64,000 nt of DNA from Lacticaseibacillus saniviri JCM 17471 = DSM 24301 (GCF_001311785.1 NZ_BBBX01000006.1:1-64000); one strand, 5' to 3'. Counted from the first letter of the stretch, positions 19,603 to 28,460 are shown. Program-made: numbers and translations. The notes: a model not told the origin generated them from the letters alone.

Positions 19603-20949
19603 CTATTGTGGGAGGTAGAATGGCACGTGACCACCGAGCATAATCGTCACGACGAAGATTACGAAGACACCTAACGCGTACTTAGCAGTTTCTTTCTGCC
19701 AAGCACCCATATCCAAATCGGTGAGACGAAGCAGTAAGTAGATAAAGGCAACTAACGGGCTGAGTAAATGGAAGGCTTGGCCCATCAATGACGCGAGCGC
19801 CATCGACATATCCGAGAAACCATAAGCGTGACCAGCCTGCATCAATACTGGCATGACACCAAAGTAGAAACCATCATTGGATAAGAAGAATGTCCCAGGC
19901 GCTGAGATCAGTGCAATCACAAGGCCCCAGAAGCCGGCGAGTTGATGAGGAATAATTGTTGTCAAACTTCTTGCCAGTGCTTCGGCCATTCCTGTTCCTT
20001 GGAACAGACCCATGAAGACCCCAGCAGCAAAAACTAAGATAACAACTTGGACCGCGTCGCCACCGTTAGCACCGATACGACTGGATTGGTCCTTCAAAAC
20101 AGGGTAGTTAACCATCAACGCGATACATGTGCCGACTAAGAACAACAGCAATGGTGGCATTTCGAGCACTTTGATGAATGAACCAGCAACTAACCAGGCG
20201 ATTAAGACAATCGTCATAATACCGTTGAAGGCGAAATTCTTTGGACGACGAATGGCCTGTAATTCTGGATCATCCACAATCGTTAAGGCTTCAATTTCAT
20301 CGGCAGTTAAATCTTGAACGCCGAGCCGTTTGCGTTCTAATCGTCCCATGTGAGGCGCTACATAAAGAGTCACATAAGCTAATGCCAAAATCATTCCTGG
20401 TGCCAGATAAGCTAAGATGCTGGCATCAACTTTGAAGACGGCCATTGCCCGTGCGGTGGGACCACCCCATGGCAGCAAGTTCATGATCGTATTTTGTAAG
20501 ATAATCAAAACACCTAAGTTCATCAGCTTCATGTTCAACTTCTTGTAGATTGGGATGAACGCTGAACAACAAATTAACGTAGTTGTGGTCCCATCACCAT
20601 TCAGAGAAACTGCGGCCGCAACGACAGCCGTTGCGATTAGGACCTTCATCGGATCCCCTTTGGCAAAGATAATCATTCGCTTCGTGATCGGATCAAATAA
20701 CCCGGCATCCAGCATGATTGAGAAGTACAGAATAGCAAATAAGAGCATAATACCGGTATTCGCGGTGGTTGCAATCCCCTTGAGGACAAAATCGCCGATG
20801 GTGCCTTTCTTAGCAACACCTGCAATCATTGCAATTATGGCAAATACGAGGGGTACCATCACCAGCGCGGTGAACGGGGACATCTTTTTCTTCATGATGA
20901 TGTACATGAAGATGATAATCATGGCGTACGCTAGAACTGTCAGTAACAT
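19603..20949 (-). CDS. CitMHS-family citrate transporter
   Basis: 448 aa, intact, about 11-12 membrane segments. MTVLAYAMIIIFMY-like start, GDGTTTTLICCSAFIPIYKK and NLLPWGGPTARAM are conserved in CitMHS carriers, which take up citrate with a divalent metal or protons. It is the first gene of the citrate operon, 57 bases upstream of oadH, with GAGGAGG before the start. This arrangement equals CitH of Enterococcus. Substrate is citrate by context; which metal is co-transported cannot be read. Confidence 0.88.
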   Translation of the reverse strand: MLLTVLAYAMIIIFMYIIMKKKMSPFTALVMVPLVFAIIAMIAGVAKKGTIGDFVLKGIATTANTGIMLLFAILYFSIMLDAGLFDPITKRMIIFAKGDPMKVLIATAVVAAAVSLNGDGTTTTLICCSAFIPIYKKLNMKLMNLGVLIILQNTIMNLLPWGGPTARAMAVFKVDASILAYLAPGMILALAYVTLYVAPHMGRLERKRLGVQDLTADEIEALTIVDDPELQAIRRPKNFAFNGIMTIVLIAWLVAGSFIKVLEMPPLLLFLVGTCIALMVNYPVLKDQSSRIGANGGDAVQVVILVFAAGVFMGLFQGTGMAEALARSLTTIIPHQLAGFWGLVIALISAPGTFFLSNDGFYFGVMPVLMQAGHAYGFSDMSMALASLMGQAFHLLSPLVAFIYLLLRLTDLDMGAWQKETAKYALGVFVIFVVTIMLGGHVPFYLPQ

Positions 20950-20997
20950 AACCCTTCCTCCTCACAAAATAAATTCTTGGAATAGCAATAGCATAAC

Positions 20998-21030
20998 GGG
21001 GATTACGCTAAAATGGAATCGGTTACGCTC
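20998..21030. promoter_or_regulatory. Citrate operon control region: cre-like site and direct repeat
   Basis: ATGGAATCGGTTACG at 21013-21027 fits the catabolite-repression consensus WTGNAANCGNWNNCW except for its last base. TTACGCT occurs twice (21003-21009 and 21023-21029), exactly 20 bases apart, about two helical turns, as expected for cooperative binding by a dimeric regulator such as the GntR protein of this cluster. Both lie 50-80 bases upstream of the transporter start. CcpA control of cit operons is established in Enterococcus; here it is inferred. Confidence 0.5.
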
Positions 21031-21062
21031 ATAAGAACACTTAAAAAACAATATTAAAAACA

Positions 21063-21094
21063 AGCCTAATCCGCTATATATAGCGGATTAGGCT
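21063..21094 (-). terminator. Terminator of the biotin ligase gene, perfect 32-base palindrome
   Basis: A fully self-complementary sequence centred on TATATA at 21078-21079 is followed on the minus strand by TTGTTTTTTAA. It insulates the citrate operon from birA. Confidence 0.85.
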
Positions 21095-21177
21095 GTGTTA
21101 ATTTATATTCAATTATCTAAATTCGCTAACGATTGCTCACTTTATAACAGTGTGCGAAACTGTATTATTCTGTCCAG

Positions 21178-21927
21178 TTAAGTACCCGGGTCACCTCGGC
21201 AGATGTATAACTCTTGTTGGCCATCCGCTTGTTGAACAACCAATTCAGCGGCCTGCCCAATCCCAATAACCTTAACTATTTGTTCATCTGCGCCGACCTT
21301 GAGCGTGACTGTCTGACCAATCAGCATTGAATGTGCGCGATACGCGGATAAATAATCTCCTGTACGATATGTCGGCAACATCTGTGTCACTCGATTGATG
21401 ATAGCAGCAATCAATTGCACCCGGGTTACACTCGTATTCGCCGGTAGTAAGCTCCCTGATTGCGCTGCAAATTGTTGCCGGGTCGCATCCGATTTGAAAT
21501 CAATCCCGACACCCATGACAACACCGTGACCCGGAATACTTTCAGCCAAGATGCCAACCACTTTGTTGTGATTAAGGTAGAGATCATTGACCCACTTGAT
21601 TGTCGGATTCACCTGACACACCGCAACAATCGCCTCGCGAACGGCAACGGCCATCATCGGCGTTAACAAGCCAATCGATTCATCAATCACCATTTCTGGC
21701 CAAATAAAGGTCATATAGATGCCCGTGCCCGCTGGCGAATAGAATTGTCGGTCAAGACGGCCATACCCTGCTGTTTGATGATCAGCAATCAAGACATCTG
21801 GTGTCTTCTGACCTTGCATCAACCATTGCTTAGCTACCTGATTGGTTGATGTCAGCTCTGGAAAAACCTGAAGCTCAAGTGGTTGAGTCAATTGCGGCTG
21901 GATTGTGGCCGCGTCAATGATATCCAT
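21178..21927 (-). CDS. birA: Biotin--[acetyl-CoA carboxylase/decarboxylase] ligase, without DNA-binding domain
   Basis: About 249 aa from ATG 21927 (overlapping the preceding gene's stop; 21951 is an alternative). It is a group I biotin ligase without the N-terminal helix-turn-helix of the repressor type. Motifs: ADHQTAGYGRLDRQFYSP (biotinyl-AMP loop), GIYMTFIWP, IKWVNDLYLNHNKVVGILAES and the C-terminal SH3-like domain. It attaches biotin to carrier lysines. It lies immediately upstream of the citrate operon, whose OadD is an obvious substrate. Confidence 0.92.
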   Translation of the reverse strand: MDIIDAATIQPQLTQPLELQVFPELTSTNQVAKQWLMQGQKTPDVLIADHQTAGYGRLDRQFYSPAGTGIYMTFIWPEMVIDESIGLLTPMMAVAVREAIVAVCQVNPTIKWVNDLYLNHNKVVGILAESIPGHGVVMGVGIDFKSDATRQQFAAQSGSLLPANTSVTRVQLIAAIINRVTQMLPTYRTGDYLSAYRAHSMLIGQTVTLKVGADEQIVKVIGIGQAAELVVQQADGQQELYICRGDPGT

Positions 21928-21928
21928 G

Positions 21929-22183
21929 TTACCAATCACCAAACTTTTCATCCTGAAGTTGCTTTAACAATGCCCGATAGCTGGCACTCGTTGGTTCGGT
22001 GCCATCAGTAAATGTTTCGTCTTGCAAACCATTGAAGCGCTCCGCCATATAATACGCGGTCAGATACAATGTCAATTTTCGCTTCACAATTGCCTCTGGG
22101 TCTAACTCATCGCTGACTTGATGTGAACCCACGACCAGCTCAGCAAATTTCTTTTGGTCTAAATGCAAATCATCTTGGGGCAT
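21929..22183 (-). CDS. Hypothetical 84-aa protein
   Basis: Soluble acidic protein (MPQDDLHLDQKKFAELVVG ... LQDEKFGDW) preceded by GGAGGAG. The centre (KRKLTLYLTAYYMAERFNGL) is helical and mildly amphipathic. The stop TAA is directly followed by the birA start, so both are probably co-transcribed. I do not recognise the family. Confidence 0.65.
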   Translation of the reverse strand: MPQDDLHLDQKKFAELVVGSHQVSDELDPEAIVKRKLTLYLTAYYMAERFNGLQDETFTDGTEPTSASYRALLKQLQDEKFGDW

Positions 22184-22281
22184 ACAATCTCCTCCTCTAA
22201 ATGTCTTTCGTCTAGCGTATCACATCTCCGTGTATCGCATTGCACTTCTAGTGGTCTCTTTAAAGCCACCTAAAACTCAGA

Positions 22282-22644
22282 TTACCCGCCCAAGCTTTGA
22301 TCGAGTTGATCAATTCGACGATAAATGCGCGGCAATTGACGCAAGAGATATTCAGCCTCACTGAGGTAAATGATGTTAAGCGACGTAATGGCAAACTGCC
22401 CTCTCAAGTAAGGCGAGATTAAAACCAGACCAGCATCAGCCCGTAATAGTGCTTCTGGCGACTCCGACCCATCCGCAACCGCAACATTAATCGCGTGGTG
22501 ACTGTTCGCCGCAACGTACTGGCGCAGCTTGTCCGCCAGTTGCGTGCTCAGATTCTTATGACCAAAGCCCAGCCAATCGGGACCGGTACTGCTTTTCGCC
22601 TGCTTACCGCTTAACATTTTGGGATAGATATAAACTGTCGTCAT
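22282..22644 (-). CDS. Hypothetical 120-aa protein
   Basis: Soluble, alternating hydrophobic beta stretches and helices: VYIYPKML, AINVAVADG, AGLVLISPYL, LNIIYLSEAEYLLRQL. The pattern suggests a small Rossmann-like fold and faintly recalls PTS IIB domains, but the phosphorylated cysteine loop is not visible. Stands alone between birA/84-aa pair and the metal transporter. Function unknown. Confidence 0.6.
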   Translation of the reverse strand: MTTVYIYPKMLSGKQAKSSTGPDWLGFGHKNLSTQLADKLRQYVAANSHHAINVAVADGSESPEALLRADAGLVLISPYLRGQFAITSLNIIYLSEAEYLLRQLPRIYRRIDQLDQSLGG

Positions 22645-22708
22645 GCCGTCACCTTCTTTTCATCGTCAGCTTTATGATACCGCTTACCATCAACGGAGGA
22701 AAGAAAAA

Positions 22709-22754
22709 GAGTGAGGTCGTGACAAACCTCTTGTGGGTCGTCACAGCTTCACTC
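22709..22754 (-). terminator. Terminator of the metal ABC operon
   Basis: GAGTGAGGTCGTGAC pairs imperfectly with GTCACAGCTTCACTC; the minus strand continues into a T-rich stretch. Confidence 0.7.
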
Positions 22755-22764
22755 TCATCTATTG

Positions 22765-23712
22765 CTAGGATTGATCGGTTGTCAATCCGGCATATATCTT
22801 GTCCAAGTTCCATTTCATCATGTCGTAATAGGTGTCACCCTGTTTGCCCTCAGCCGCCAGCGAGTCCGTGAAAATTTTGCTGTAGATGCTGAGGCCCGTT
22901 TCCTTAGCCACTTTTTCCATCGACTTTGGTGAAACTGAAGTCTCAACGAACACGTGCTTCACCTCGGACTGGCGGATTTGGGCCAACACGGCCTTCATCT
23001 GTTCAGGCGTTCCCTGCGATTCCGTATTGATTTCCCAAATGTAAGCCGATGTCACGTGATAGGCCTTTGAGAAATACTTAAAGGCGCCTTCCGATGTGAC
23101 TAACAAGCGCTGTGACTCTGGAATGGCAACAAACTTGGTCTGTGCCGTGCGATGCAGCTGCTCAAGTTTTGCAATGTAGCGATCCGCATTCTTTTGATAG
23201 TACGCCGCATTGTCAGGATCTTTTTGCTGCAACTGTTTGGTGATGGTTTTGACATATTGCACACCATTAGCCAAATCCAACCACGCGTGCGGGTCGACTT
23301 CTTTGGTGTTAGTGGTCAAATGCTGCGGGGTCACTCCTGCGCTCGCCGCAAACACCTGCTTACCAAACTGTTTGTGGGACGTTTCAACAAGTTTCTTAAA
23401 CCAGCCGCTGCCACCCGTTTCCAGATTCAAACCGTTGTGAAAAATCACATCCGCTTCACTAGTTGCCGTGATGTCGGTTGGTTTCGGTTCATACTCGTGC
23501 GGATCGGTGCCGCGTTTGACGATACTGTATAACGCAATACGATCGCCACCGACATTGCGCACCATATCTTCAAGAATTGAGTTCGTCGTGACCACACGCA
23601 GTTTTTGACTCTCCTGTCGCGCTTGCGCATTGTTGTCACGTTGGTCGAGATAAACCCATAGGCCACTGATCATCGCGACCACACCAATAAAAGTGAAAAA
23701 AATCCGTTTCAT
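22765..23712 (-). CDS. Manganese/zinc ABC transporter substrate-binding protein
   Basis: 315 aa. N-terminal hydrophobic helix (FFTFIGVVAMISGLWVYL) without a lipobox cysteine, so it may stay anchored by an uncleaved helix. Cluster A-I family: LRVVTTNSILEDMVRNVGGD, GTDPHEYEPKPTD (first metal His), DPHAWLDLANG (second His), VFVETSVSPKSMEKVAKETG, and YDMMKWNLDKI. The ligand set fits Mn2+/Zn2+ binding proteins such as MntC/TroA. Third gene of the operon, one base after the permease. Confidence 0.88.
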   Translation of the reverse strand: MKRIFFTFIGVVAMISGLWVYLDQRDNNAQARQESQKLRVVTTNSILEDMVRNVGGDRIALYSIVKRGTDPHEYEPKPTDITATSEADVIFHNGLNLETGGSGWFKKLVETSHKQFGKQVFAASAGVTPQHLTTNTKEVDPHAWLDLANGVQYVKTITKQLQQKDPDNAAYYQKNADRYIAKLEQLHRTAQTKFVAIPESQRLLVTSEGAFKYFSKAYHVTSAYIWEINTESQGTPEQMKAVLAQIRQSEVKHVFVETSVSPKSMEKVAKETGLSIYSKIFTDSLAAEGKQGDTYYDMMKWNLDKIYAGLTTDQS

Positions 23713-24570
23713 CTACTTCACCGCCTTTTTGCTAGGCCATTTGAGAAAGGCTTGCTTGGGTGACACGATGAATGAGATTAAGAACATCGTGGCCGCGACG
23801 AGCACGATTGCAGGGCCCGATGCCCAATTGAGCGTGTAACTCAAGTACAGCCCGACACTCGCCGAAATAGCACCCAGAATGGAAGCCAATACCAACATGA
23901 CTTTCAAATTGTTCGTCCACAGGAATGCAGTGGCAGCCGGCGTGATCAGCATGGCCACCACCAGGATAATGCCGACTGTTTGCAGGGCCGACACCGTGAC
24001 CAAGGTCAGCACCAGCATCAAGGCGTAGTGGAACACCTGCACAGGCAACCCATACGTGCGGCCGAACGTCTCATCAAATGAGATGACCAGTAATTCCTTA
24101 TAGAAGGTGACTACAAACATGATGACGATGCCCAATACCACCGCCGTTGTCATGATGTCGTTATCGCTGACCGCCAGAATATTCCCGAATAAAATATGGT
24201 GCAGATTCGTGGAACTCTCCACCATCGAGATCAAGATGAAACCCAGCGCATAAAAGGCACTGAAGACGACCCCAATCGAGGTATCCGTCTTGATTTTGCT
24301 GTGGCTCGCGACAAAACCAATCAACAGTGCCGCCAAAATACCGAAGACGGATGCGCCAATCAGCAGGTTGAAACCAAACATGTAGGCGACCGCCACACCG
24401 GGTAGCACCGCATGAGAAATCGCGTCCCCCATCAGTGACATGCCGCGCAAAATGATGAAGCTGCCAATAATACCGGACATTACACCCACCATAATCGCCG
24501 TAATCAAGGCGCTTTGCAGGAAGTCGTAGCGACCCAATGCGCCAATAAATTCGCTCAGAGATGCCATCAC
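23713..24570 (-). CDS. Manganese/zinc ABC transporter permease
   Basis: 285 aa ABC-3 family permease with about 8 membrane segments. MSGIIGSFIILRGMSLMGDAISHAVLPGVA contains the conserved ATPase-contact loop; ILVVAMLITPAATAFLW is the second family signature. Overlaps the ATPase stop by 4 bases, indicating translational coupling. Confidence 0.92.
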   Translation of the reverse strand: MMASLSEFIGALGRYDFLQSALITAIMVGVMSGIIGSFIILRGMSLMGDAISHAVLPGVAVAYMFGFNLLIGASVFGILAALLIGFVASHSKIKTDTSIGVVFSAFYALGFILISMVESSTNLHHILFGNILAVSDNDIMTTAVVLGIVIMFVVTFYKELLVISFDETFGRTYGLPVQVFHYALMLVLTLVTVSALQTVGIILVVAMLITPAATAFLWTNNLKVMLVLASILGAISASVGLYLSYTLNWASGPAIVLVAATMFLISFIVSPKQAFLKWPSKKAVK

Positions 24571-25304
24571 TGCACGCCCCCCTTCTCAAATAATACTGAA
24601 GATAGGTCTGCACTAAACGCACGCTCGATGTTCGTGGCGTTATACACGTCGGCAGTTGGTCCGTAATCGATAATGCCGTGATTCAAAATCACCAGATCAT
24701 CAAAGTAACTGGTCACCTTGTTCAAGTCATGGTGAATGACAATGATGGTTTTACCCGCATCACGCCACGCCTTGAGGATGGCCATAATCGCTGTTTCGCT
24801 CTGTAAGTCGATACCGACAAATGGTTCATCCAGGATAATCACATCCGCTTCCTGAACGATTGCGCGAGCGACAAACACCCGCTGCAGTTGGCCGCCAGAG
24901 AGCTGACTGATTTGCCGATGGGCGAACTCACTCAAACTCACCTGTGATAATGCGGCTTTCGCGGCCGCTTTTTCCTTCTTACCTGGGCTCTTAAACAAAC
25001 CGAGTTTGCCATAAGTCCCCGTCACGACCAGATCAAATACATCGATGGGAAATGTCAGATCCAGGTCTTTGCGCTGTTCGACATAGGCGATTTGTTTTTG
25101 AACCGCCTTTATCGGTTGGTCCTGATACAAGACCGTCCCTGTCTTAGGTTTAATCAAGCCTAGAATCGCCTTAATTAGGGTAGATTTACCCGCACCGTTT
25201 GGTCCAATGATGCCAGTGATTTTGCTTGCGTTAAAATTAACGGCAACATCAGCAAAGACTGGTGTGTCATCGTAAGCAACGGTGAGCTTCTCTACAGTTA
25301 ACAT
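24567..25304 (-). CDS. Manganese/zinc ABC transporter ATP-binding protein
   Basis: 245 aa from ATG 25304 (GGAGGG upstream; the longer upstream reading lacks a ribosome site). Walker A GPNGAGKST, Q-loop VEQRKDLDLTFP, signature LSGGQLQRVFVARA, Walker B VIILDEPFVGID and switch IVIHHDL. The PIDVFDLVVTG stretch is typical of metal importers. First gene of the operon and nearest to the regulated promoter. Confidence 0.93.
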   Translation of the reverse strand: MLTVEKLTVAYDDTPVFADVAVNFNASKITGIIGPNGAGKSTLIKAILGLIKPKTGTVLYQDQPIKAVQKQIAYVEQRKDLDLTFPIDVFDLVVTGTYGKLGLFKSPGKKEKAAAKAALSQVSLSEFAHRQISQLSGGQLQRVFVARAIVQEADVIILDEPFVGIDLQSETAIMAILKAWRDAGKTIIVIHHDLNKVTSYFDDLVILNHGIIDYGPTADVYNATNIERAFSADLSSVLFEKGGVQ

Positions 25305-25403
25305 GTAGTGCCCTCCATTTCGTGCTGTCATCAGCACATGTTTTAGGTCGTTATAACTATCCACAAGCAAGTATAACTTGAATTAACGTCATAAGCAACG
25401 ATA

Positions 25404-25432
25404 TTTTTAGGCTAGTCTAACAATTCTGTCAA
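25404..25432 (-). promoter_or_regulatory. Promoter of the metal importer with MntR/DtxR-like operator
   Basis: On the minus strand TTGACA (25432-25427) and TAAAAA (25409-25404) are 17 bases apart. The palindrome TTAGGCTAGTCTAA (25407-25420, one mismatched pair) fills the spacer and touches the -10 box. Such 14-16 base palindromes are typical targets of DtxR/MntR repressors, which block transcription when Mn2+ is plentiful. The regulator gene is not in this window. Confidence 0.6.
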
Positions 25433-25439
25433 AGTGTGT

Positions 25440-25468
25440 TTGACTTCAATCTTAATTTTCTGTATCTT
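25440..25468 (+). promoter_or_regulatory. Promoter of the lipoprotein gene
   Basis: TTGACT (25440-25445) and TATCTT (25463-25468) with 17 bases between, 25 bases upstream of the start codon at 25493. It is divergent from the metal importer promoter and only 8 bases away, so one regulator could affect both. Confidence 0.5.
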
Positions 25469-25492
25469 GAATACTGAAATTAGGAGGAAGTT

Positions 25493-26210
25493 ATGAAAAA
25501 CTAGCAACAATGGGGATTGTCGCATTCACCTTATTACTGTCGGGCTGTGGGATCTTGGGTAAAACCCCCAGTGCCGAGCAATTATTGACCGATTCAGCGG
25601 CCGCACAAAAGCGGATGAGCAATGTACATATGGTCAACAAATTCAATATGAGTCAAGATTCATCTGATTTTGGTATGAATACAGATGTATCAACCGACCT
25701 GCATCAACGGCGGTTGATAGGCAGTCTCAATAGCCATGGAACGGACGTCATCGAAAGTCACACGACACCTATTTTTCTGTCATCAGATGAACTACTTCAA
25801 AAAATGATGGTCGCTGGGAAGAAAATGCTCGAGGCAAAGCATTTGTCGCCCATCACTTCATGGTTGTTGAAAGTATCACCAATCTGAATACACTTGCCAA
25901 AAACACGGATCTAACTGACAAAGCTGAGACAACATCATCACAAGATCAATATACGATTCGCATGAATATGACCGGTCAACCGGCAAAACGTCTTTTTGCC
26001 AAAATTTCAAATCAACCACTCAAGTTATTTAACGATTTCCAAACGAGTAAAGTGAGTTATTTACTAACTTTAGATCGACAAACAAAGCTAGTCACTCAAT
26101 GCACAGCGAAATATGAATTTGCGGAAGGCAAAAAATTCGCTTCAGTCACCGATACCGCCACCTTCTCTAAGTGGAATCAGTCGCCTGTTAAAACACCGAC
26201 TGTGAACTAG
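25493..26210 (+). CDS. Lipoprotein of unknown function, frameshifted
   Basis: ATG 25493 after AGGAGG. One A is missing in the AAAAA run right after the start; with it the protein begins MKKLATMGIVAFTLLLSGCG, a clear lipoprotein signal with the lipobox LSGC. A second shift near 25845-25860 joins the two halves. Total about 238 aa. The mature part (TDSAAAQKRMSNVHMVNKFNMS, YTIRMNMTGQPAK, KVSYLLTLDRQTKLVT) looks like the DUF6612/LolA-like sheet proteins of Firmicutes. Anchored outside the membrane; function not known. Confidence 0.72.
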
Positions 26211-26214
26211 GAAC

Positions 26215-26253
26215 AAAAAAACTGTAGCCAGTTAAGACGGCTACAGTTTTTTT
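26215..26253. terminator. Terminator shared by lipoprotein and CAP-domain genes
   Basis: AAAAAAACTGTAGCC and GGCTACAGTTTTTTT around a nine-base loop, with A and T runs on both sides. Convergent genes end on either side. Confidence 0.92.
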
Positions 26254-26263
26254 TAATTATTGA

Positions 26264-27284
26264 CTAACCACCGAAATCCTGGAGAGCAAGCCATTGCCCA
26301 TTGTGTAAGCAAATGACCCCCATCCCTTGATCCACAAATTTAGGATTCAGCATATTGGCATTGTGGCCCGGGCTATTCTTCCATTGATTAAAGGCATTTT
26401 GTGCAATTTCTTCAATCTCACTGCCATTCGTAATCAGCAGATTCTCGCCACCGAAGGATACATGTGAATAATATTCAGCGTAGTGCGCTTCCTTATAGAA
26501 CGGTTGTCCATCCGGTAGATTATGGTCAGCTGCGTAGACATCTTTCGCATTAGCGGCATCCGCTTCCTGTTGGGACCGAACCTTTGCGGCTGCCATCAAT
26601 GTATCATTGTCGCGTAATGCCACGGCGCCATGCTGTTGCCTATATTGATTGATAATTTCGACTAAGCGGGTATTTACCTTCGCCGCCATCTGCACATCAT
26701 CTAATTTGATCAAGTCCTCTGGAATTGAGGATGTATAGGTCTTCATCCCTCGATATTGCTCACTGATTAGGTTGACTTGGTCGCCGTAGATCCATTGATT
26801 GCCGCCAAGGTTGTACCAAACAGCCCCTTGAACAACCGCCCGTTTGACTACCCGCCAGCTTGAACCAGCCTTCAAAGGCGCATGTGAAGTTGCCTTTCGA
26901 CTGGCGCTAGGGTTATCCCAAACAGTGAACCCATAATGTGTGCCAGGTTGAATTCTCACCACGCCATTCAGTGTTTGCATCGAGGTTTCTCCTCTGAGAT
27001 CAAAAATATTTGCCAGAGATCCATTGCTTGCCACCGAGATTGAAATTCCATTGATCAGACTTGCGTGCTTCATAGACCTTCCAATTTGAGTTTGTTGCCA
27101 GATATTTGCCCGTTAACCATGACAAAGGTTGTTGATATATCGCAATCCCGTACCCCTTAACATAATTCACCATCCCGACACTTGATGACGCCGAAACCGA
27201 CTGTGTTTGTTGCGCGAACATGGCGCCGCCCAACAAGGCAGATGTAACTAATCCCGCTTTAACCCATTGTTGTAATTTACCCAT
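26264..27284 (-). CDS. Secreted CAP-domain protein with SH3-like wall-binding repeats, frameshifted
   Basis: Start 27284 or 27287 (GGAGG). Signal peptide about 32 aa (KAGLVTSALLGGAMFA ... SVSA). Two SH3-like repeats follow: VNYVKGYGIAIY ... NLGGKQWISGKYF, then a frame change near 27005 and VVRIQPGTHYGFTVWDNP ... WYNLGGNQWIYGD. The C-terminal 140 residues form a CAP/SCP domain: NTRLVEIINQYRQQHGA, HVSFGGENLL, NQWKNSPGHNANML and GMGVICLHNGQWLALQDFGG. About 340 aa. Such proteins sit in the cell wall; CAP activity in bacteria is mostly unknown. Paralogous to the next two secreted genes. Confidence 0.85.
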
Positions 27285-27382
27285 CATAACTCCTCCAACA
27301 TTTTTATTTCACTATAATAACTTAATTATACTATATTTTAATCAATATTACTTTACATAAATAAAGAGAATGACAAAAAAAC

Positions 27383-27426
27383 AAAACATCGCTGTCAGCA
27401 TCATTTCATACCGACAGCGATGTTTT
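27383..27426 (-). terminator. Terminator of the VOC-family gene
   Basis: AAAACATCGCTGTC (27383-27396) and GACAGCGATGTTTT (27413-27426), followed on the minus strand by a seven-T run. Confidence 0.9.
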
Positions 27427-27445
27427 AACAATTAATATAATGCGG

Positions 27446-27949
27446 TTAATAGCCACCCTGCGAATAGGTCAGCTCATAGGAATGCGTATAGATTTCAACC
27501 AGATTGCCGAAAGGATCTTCCATGTACACCATCTTGTATGGCTTCTCCCCCGGATAGTATTCCTTAATCGGCATCCGTTGCTTGCCACCATGCGCCTTAA
27601 TCTTTTCGACCAAGCCCTCAATATCAGGATCTTGCACGCCATAGTGGAAAATCCCCGTCTCCCAATATTTGAAGTTATCGTCTGGCCGCGTATTTTTAGC
27701 GAATTCAAACATCTCGATGCCAATACCATCACCGGTTGCCAGATGCGCAATCTTGTAACTGCCCCAACCTGTGCCAAACACGGCACTGGACATCACACCG
27801 ATGGCACTGTCATCTTCCGTGACTTCTGAAGCATCCATGATGACGTACCACCCCATTACCTCAGTGTAGAATTTTACGGCTGCGTGGATGTCTGGTACAG
27901 ATAGGCCAATGTGAGAAAAGCTTCGTGGATAAGTGTGTTCTTGTGTCAT
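27446..27949 (-). CDS. VOC-family protein (glyoxalase/dioxygenase superfamily)
   Basis: 167 aa from ATG 27949 (AAAGGGG upstream). Two beta-alpha-beta-beta-beta modules: FSHIGLSVPDIHAAVKFYTEVMGW (first metal His), then IGIEMFEF, IFHYGVQDPDIEGLVEKI (second His) and YMEDPFGNLVEIYTH (metal Glu). All four expected metal ligands appear present. Substrate unknown; candidates include methylglyoxal adducts or an antibiotic/electrophile. It is divergent from an HxlR regulator that probably controls it. Confidence 0.85.
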   Translation of the reverse strand: MTQEHTYPRSFSHIGLSVPDIHAAVKFYTEVMGWYVIMDASEVTEDDSAIGVMSSAVFGTGWGSYKIAHLATGDGIGIEMFEFAKNTRPDDNFKYWETGIFHYGVQDPDIEGLVEKIKAHGGKQRMPIKEYYPGEKPYKMVYMEDPFGNLVEIYTHSYELTYSQGGY

Positions 27950-27990
27950 TTTCATGCCCCTTTTCATATGATATTAGCTAGTATATAATC

Positions 27991-28026
27991 ACTTACTAAA
28001 AGGAAACAGTACGCACTTTCAAGTAA
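27991..28026. promoter_or_regulatory. HxlR-type operator region upstream of the VOC/HxlR pair
   Basis: Contains ACTTACTAAAAG (27991-28002) and, 7 bases on, TACGCACTTTCAAGTAA (28010-28026). The same two blocks occur upstream of the second HxlR gene at 53618-53677 with 31 bases between them. ACTT/AAGT half sites form small inverted repeats. Likely binding sites for the HxlR proteins. Confidence 0.6.
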
Positions 28027-28043
28027 GTACCTAAGGAGCAATC

Positions 28044-28400
28044 ATGAAAAAATATCATATTGGCATTGAAGCCTCATTTGATACTATTGCAGGCAAATGG
28101 AAACCACTTATTCTTTGTTATATCGGTGTTGGTGTCAATCGCAATGGCGACTTGATGCGGCACATTCCAGAAATCTCTCAAAAAGTGCTGACCGAACAAT
28201 TAAAACAACTGGTGGCAGATGATATTTTGACTCGCACCGTCTACGAAACCAAACCATTACATGTTGAGTATGCCTTCACGCCTTATGGGGAGAGTCTCAA
28301 GCACATCCTGCTTGAGTTGTGTGCCTGGGGTGAAAAACACGTGGCCCATCAACAAGCTGCTGGAGCGCAGGTTGAGATTGAAGAAGGACTACCCTTATAA
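28044..28400 (+). CDS. HxlR-family transcriptional regulator
   Basis: 118 aa, intact, AAGGAG upstream. HxlR winged helix: FDTIAGKWKPLILCYI, ISQKVLTEQLKQLVADDIL, and the wing YAFTPYGESLKHILLELCAWGE. Such MarR-like regulators sense electrophiles, often through cysteines; Cys residues occur at about 29 and 96. Divergently placed to the VOC gene, whose expression it probably represses. Very similar in architecture to the regulator at 53721. Confidence 0.92.
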   Translation: MKKYHIGIEASFDTIAGKWKPLILCYIGVGVNRNGDLMRHIPEISQKVLTEQLKQLVADDILTRTVYETKPLHVEYAFTPYGESLKHILLELCAWGEKHVAHQQAAGAQVEIEEGLPL

Positions 28401-28460
28401 CAGCTGACAAAGAACCCCATGCATCCTACTCATCGCGCGGTGCATGAGGTTTTAGGTTGA

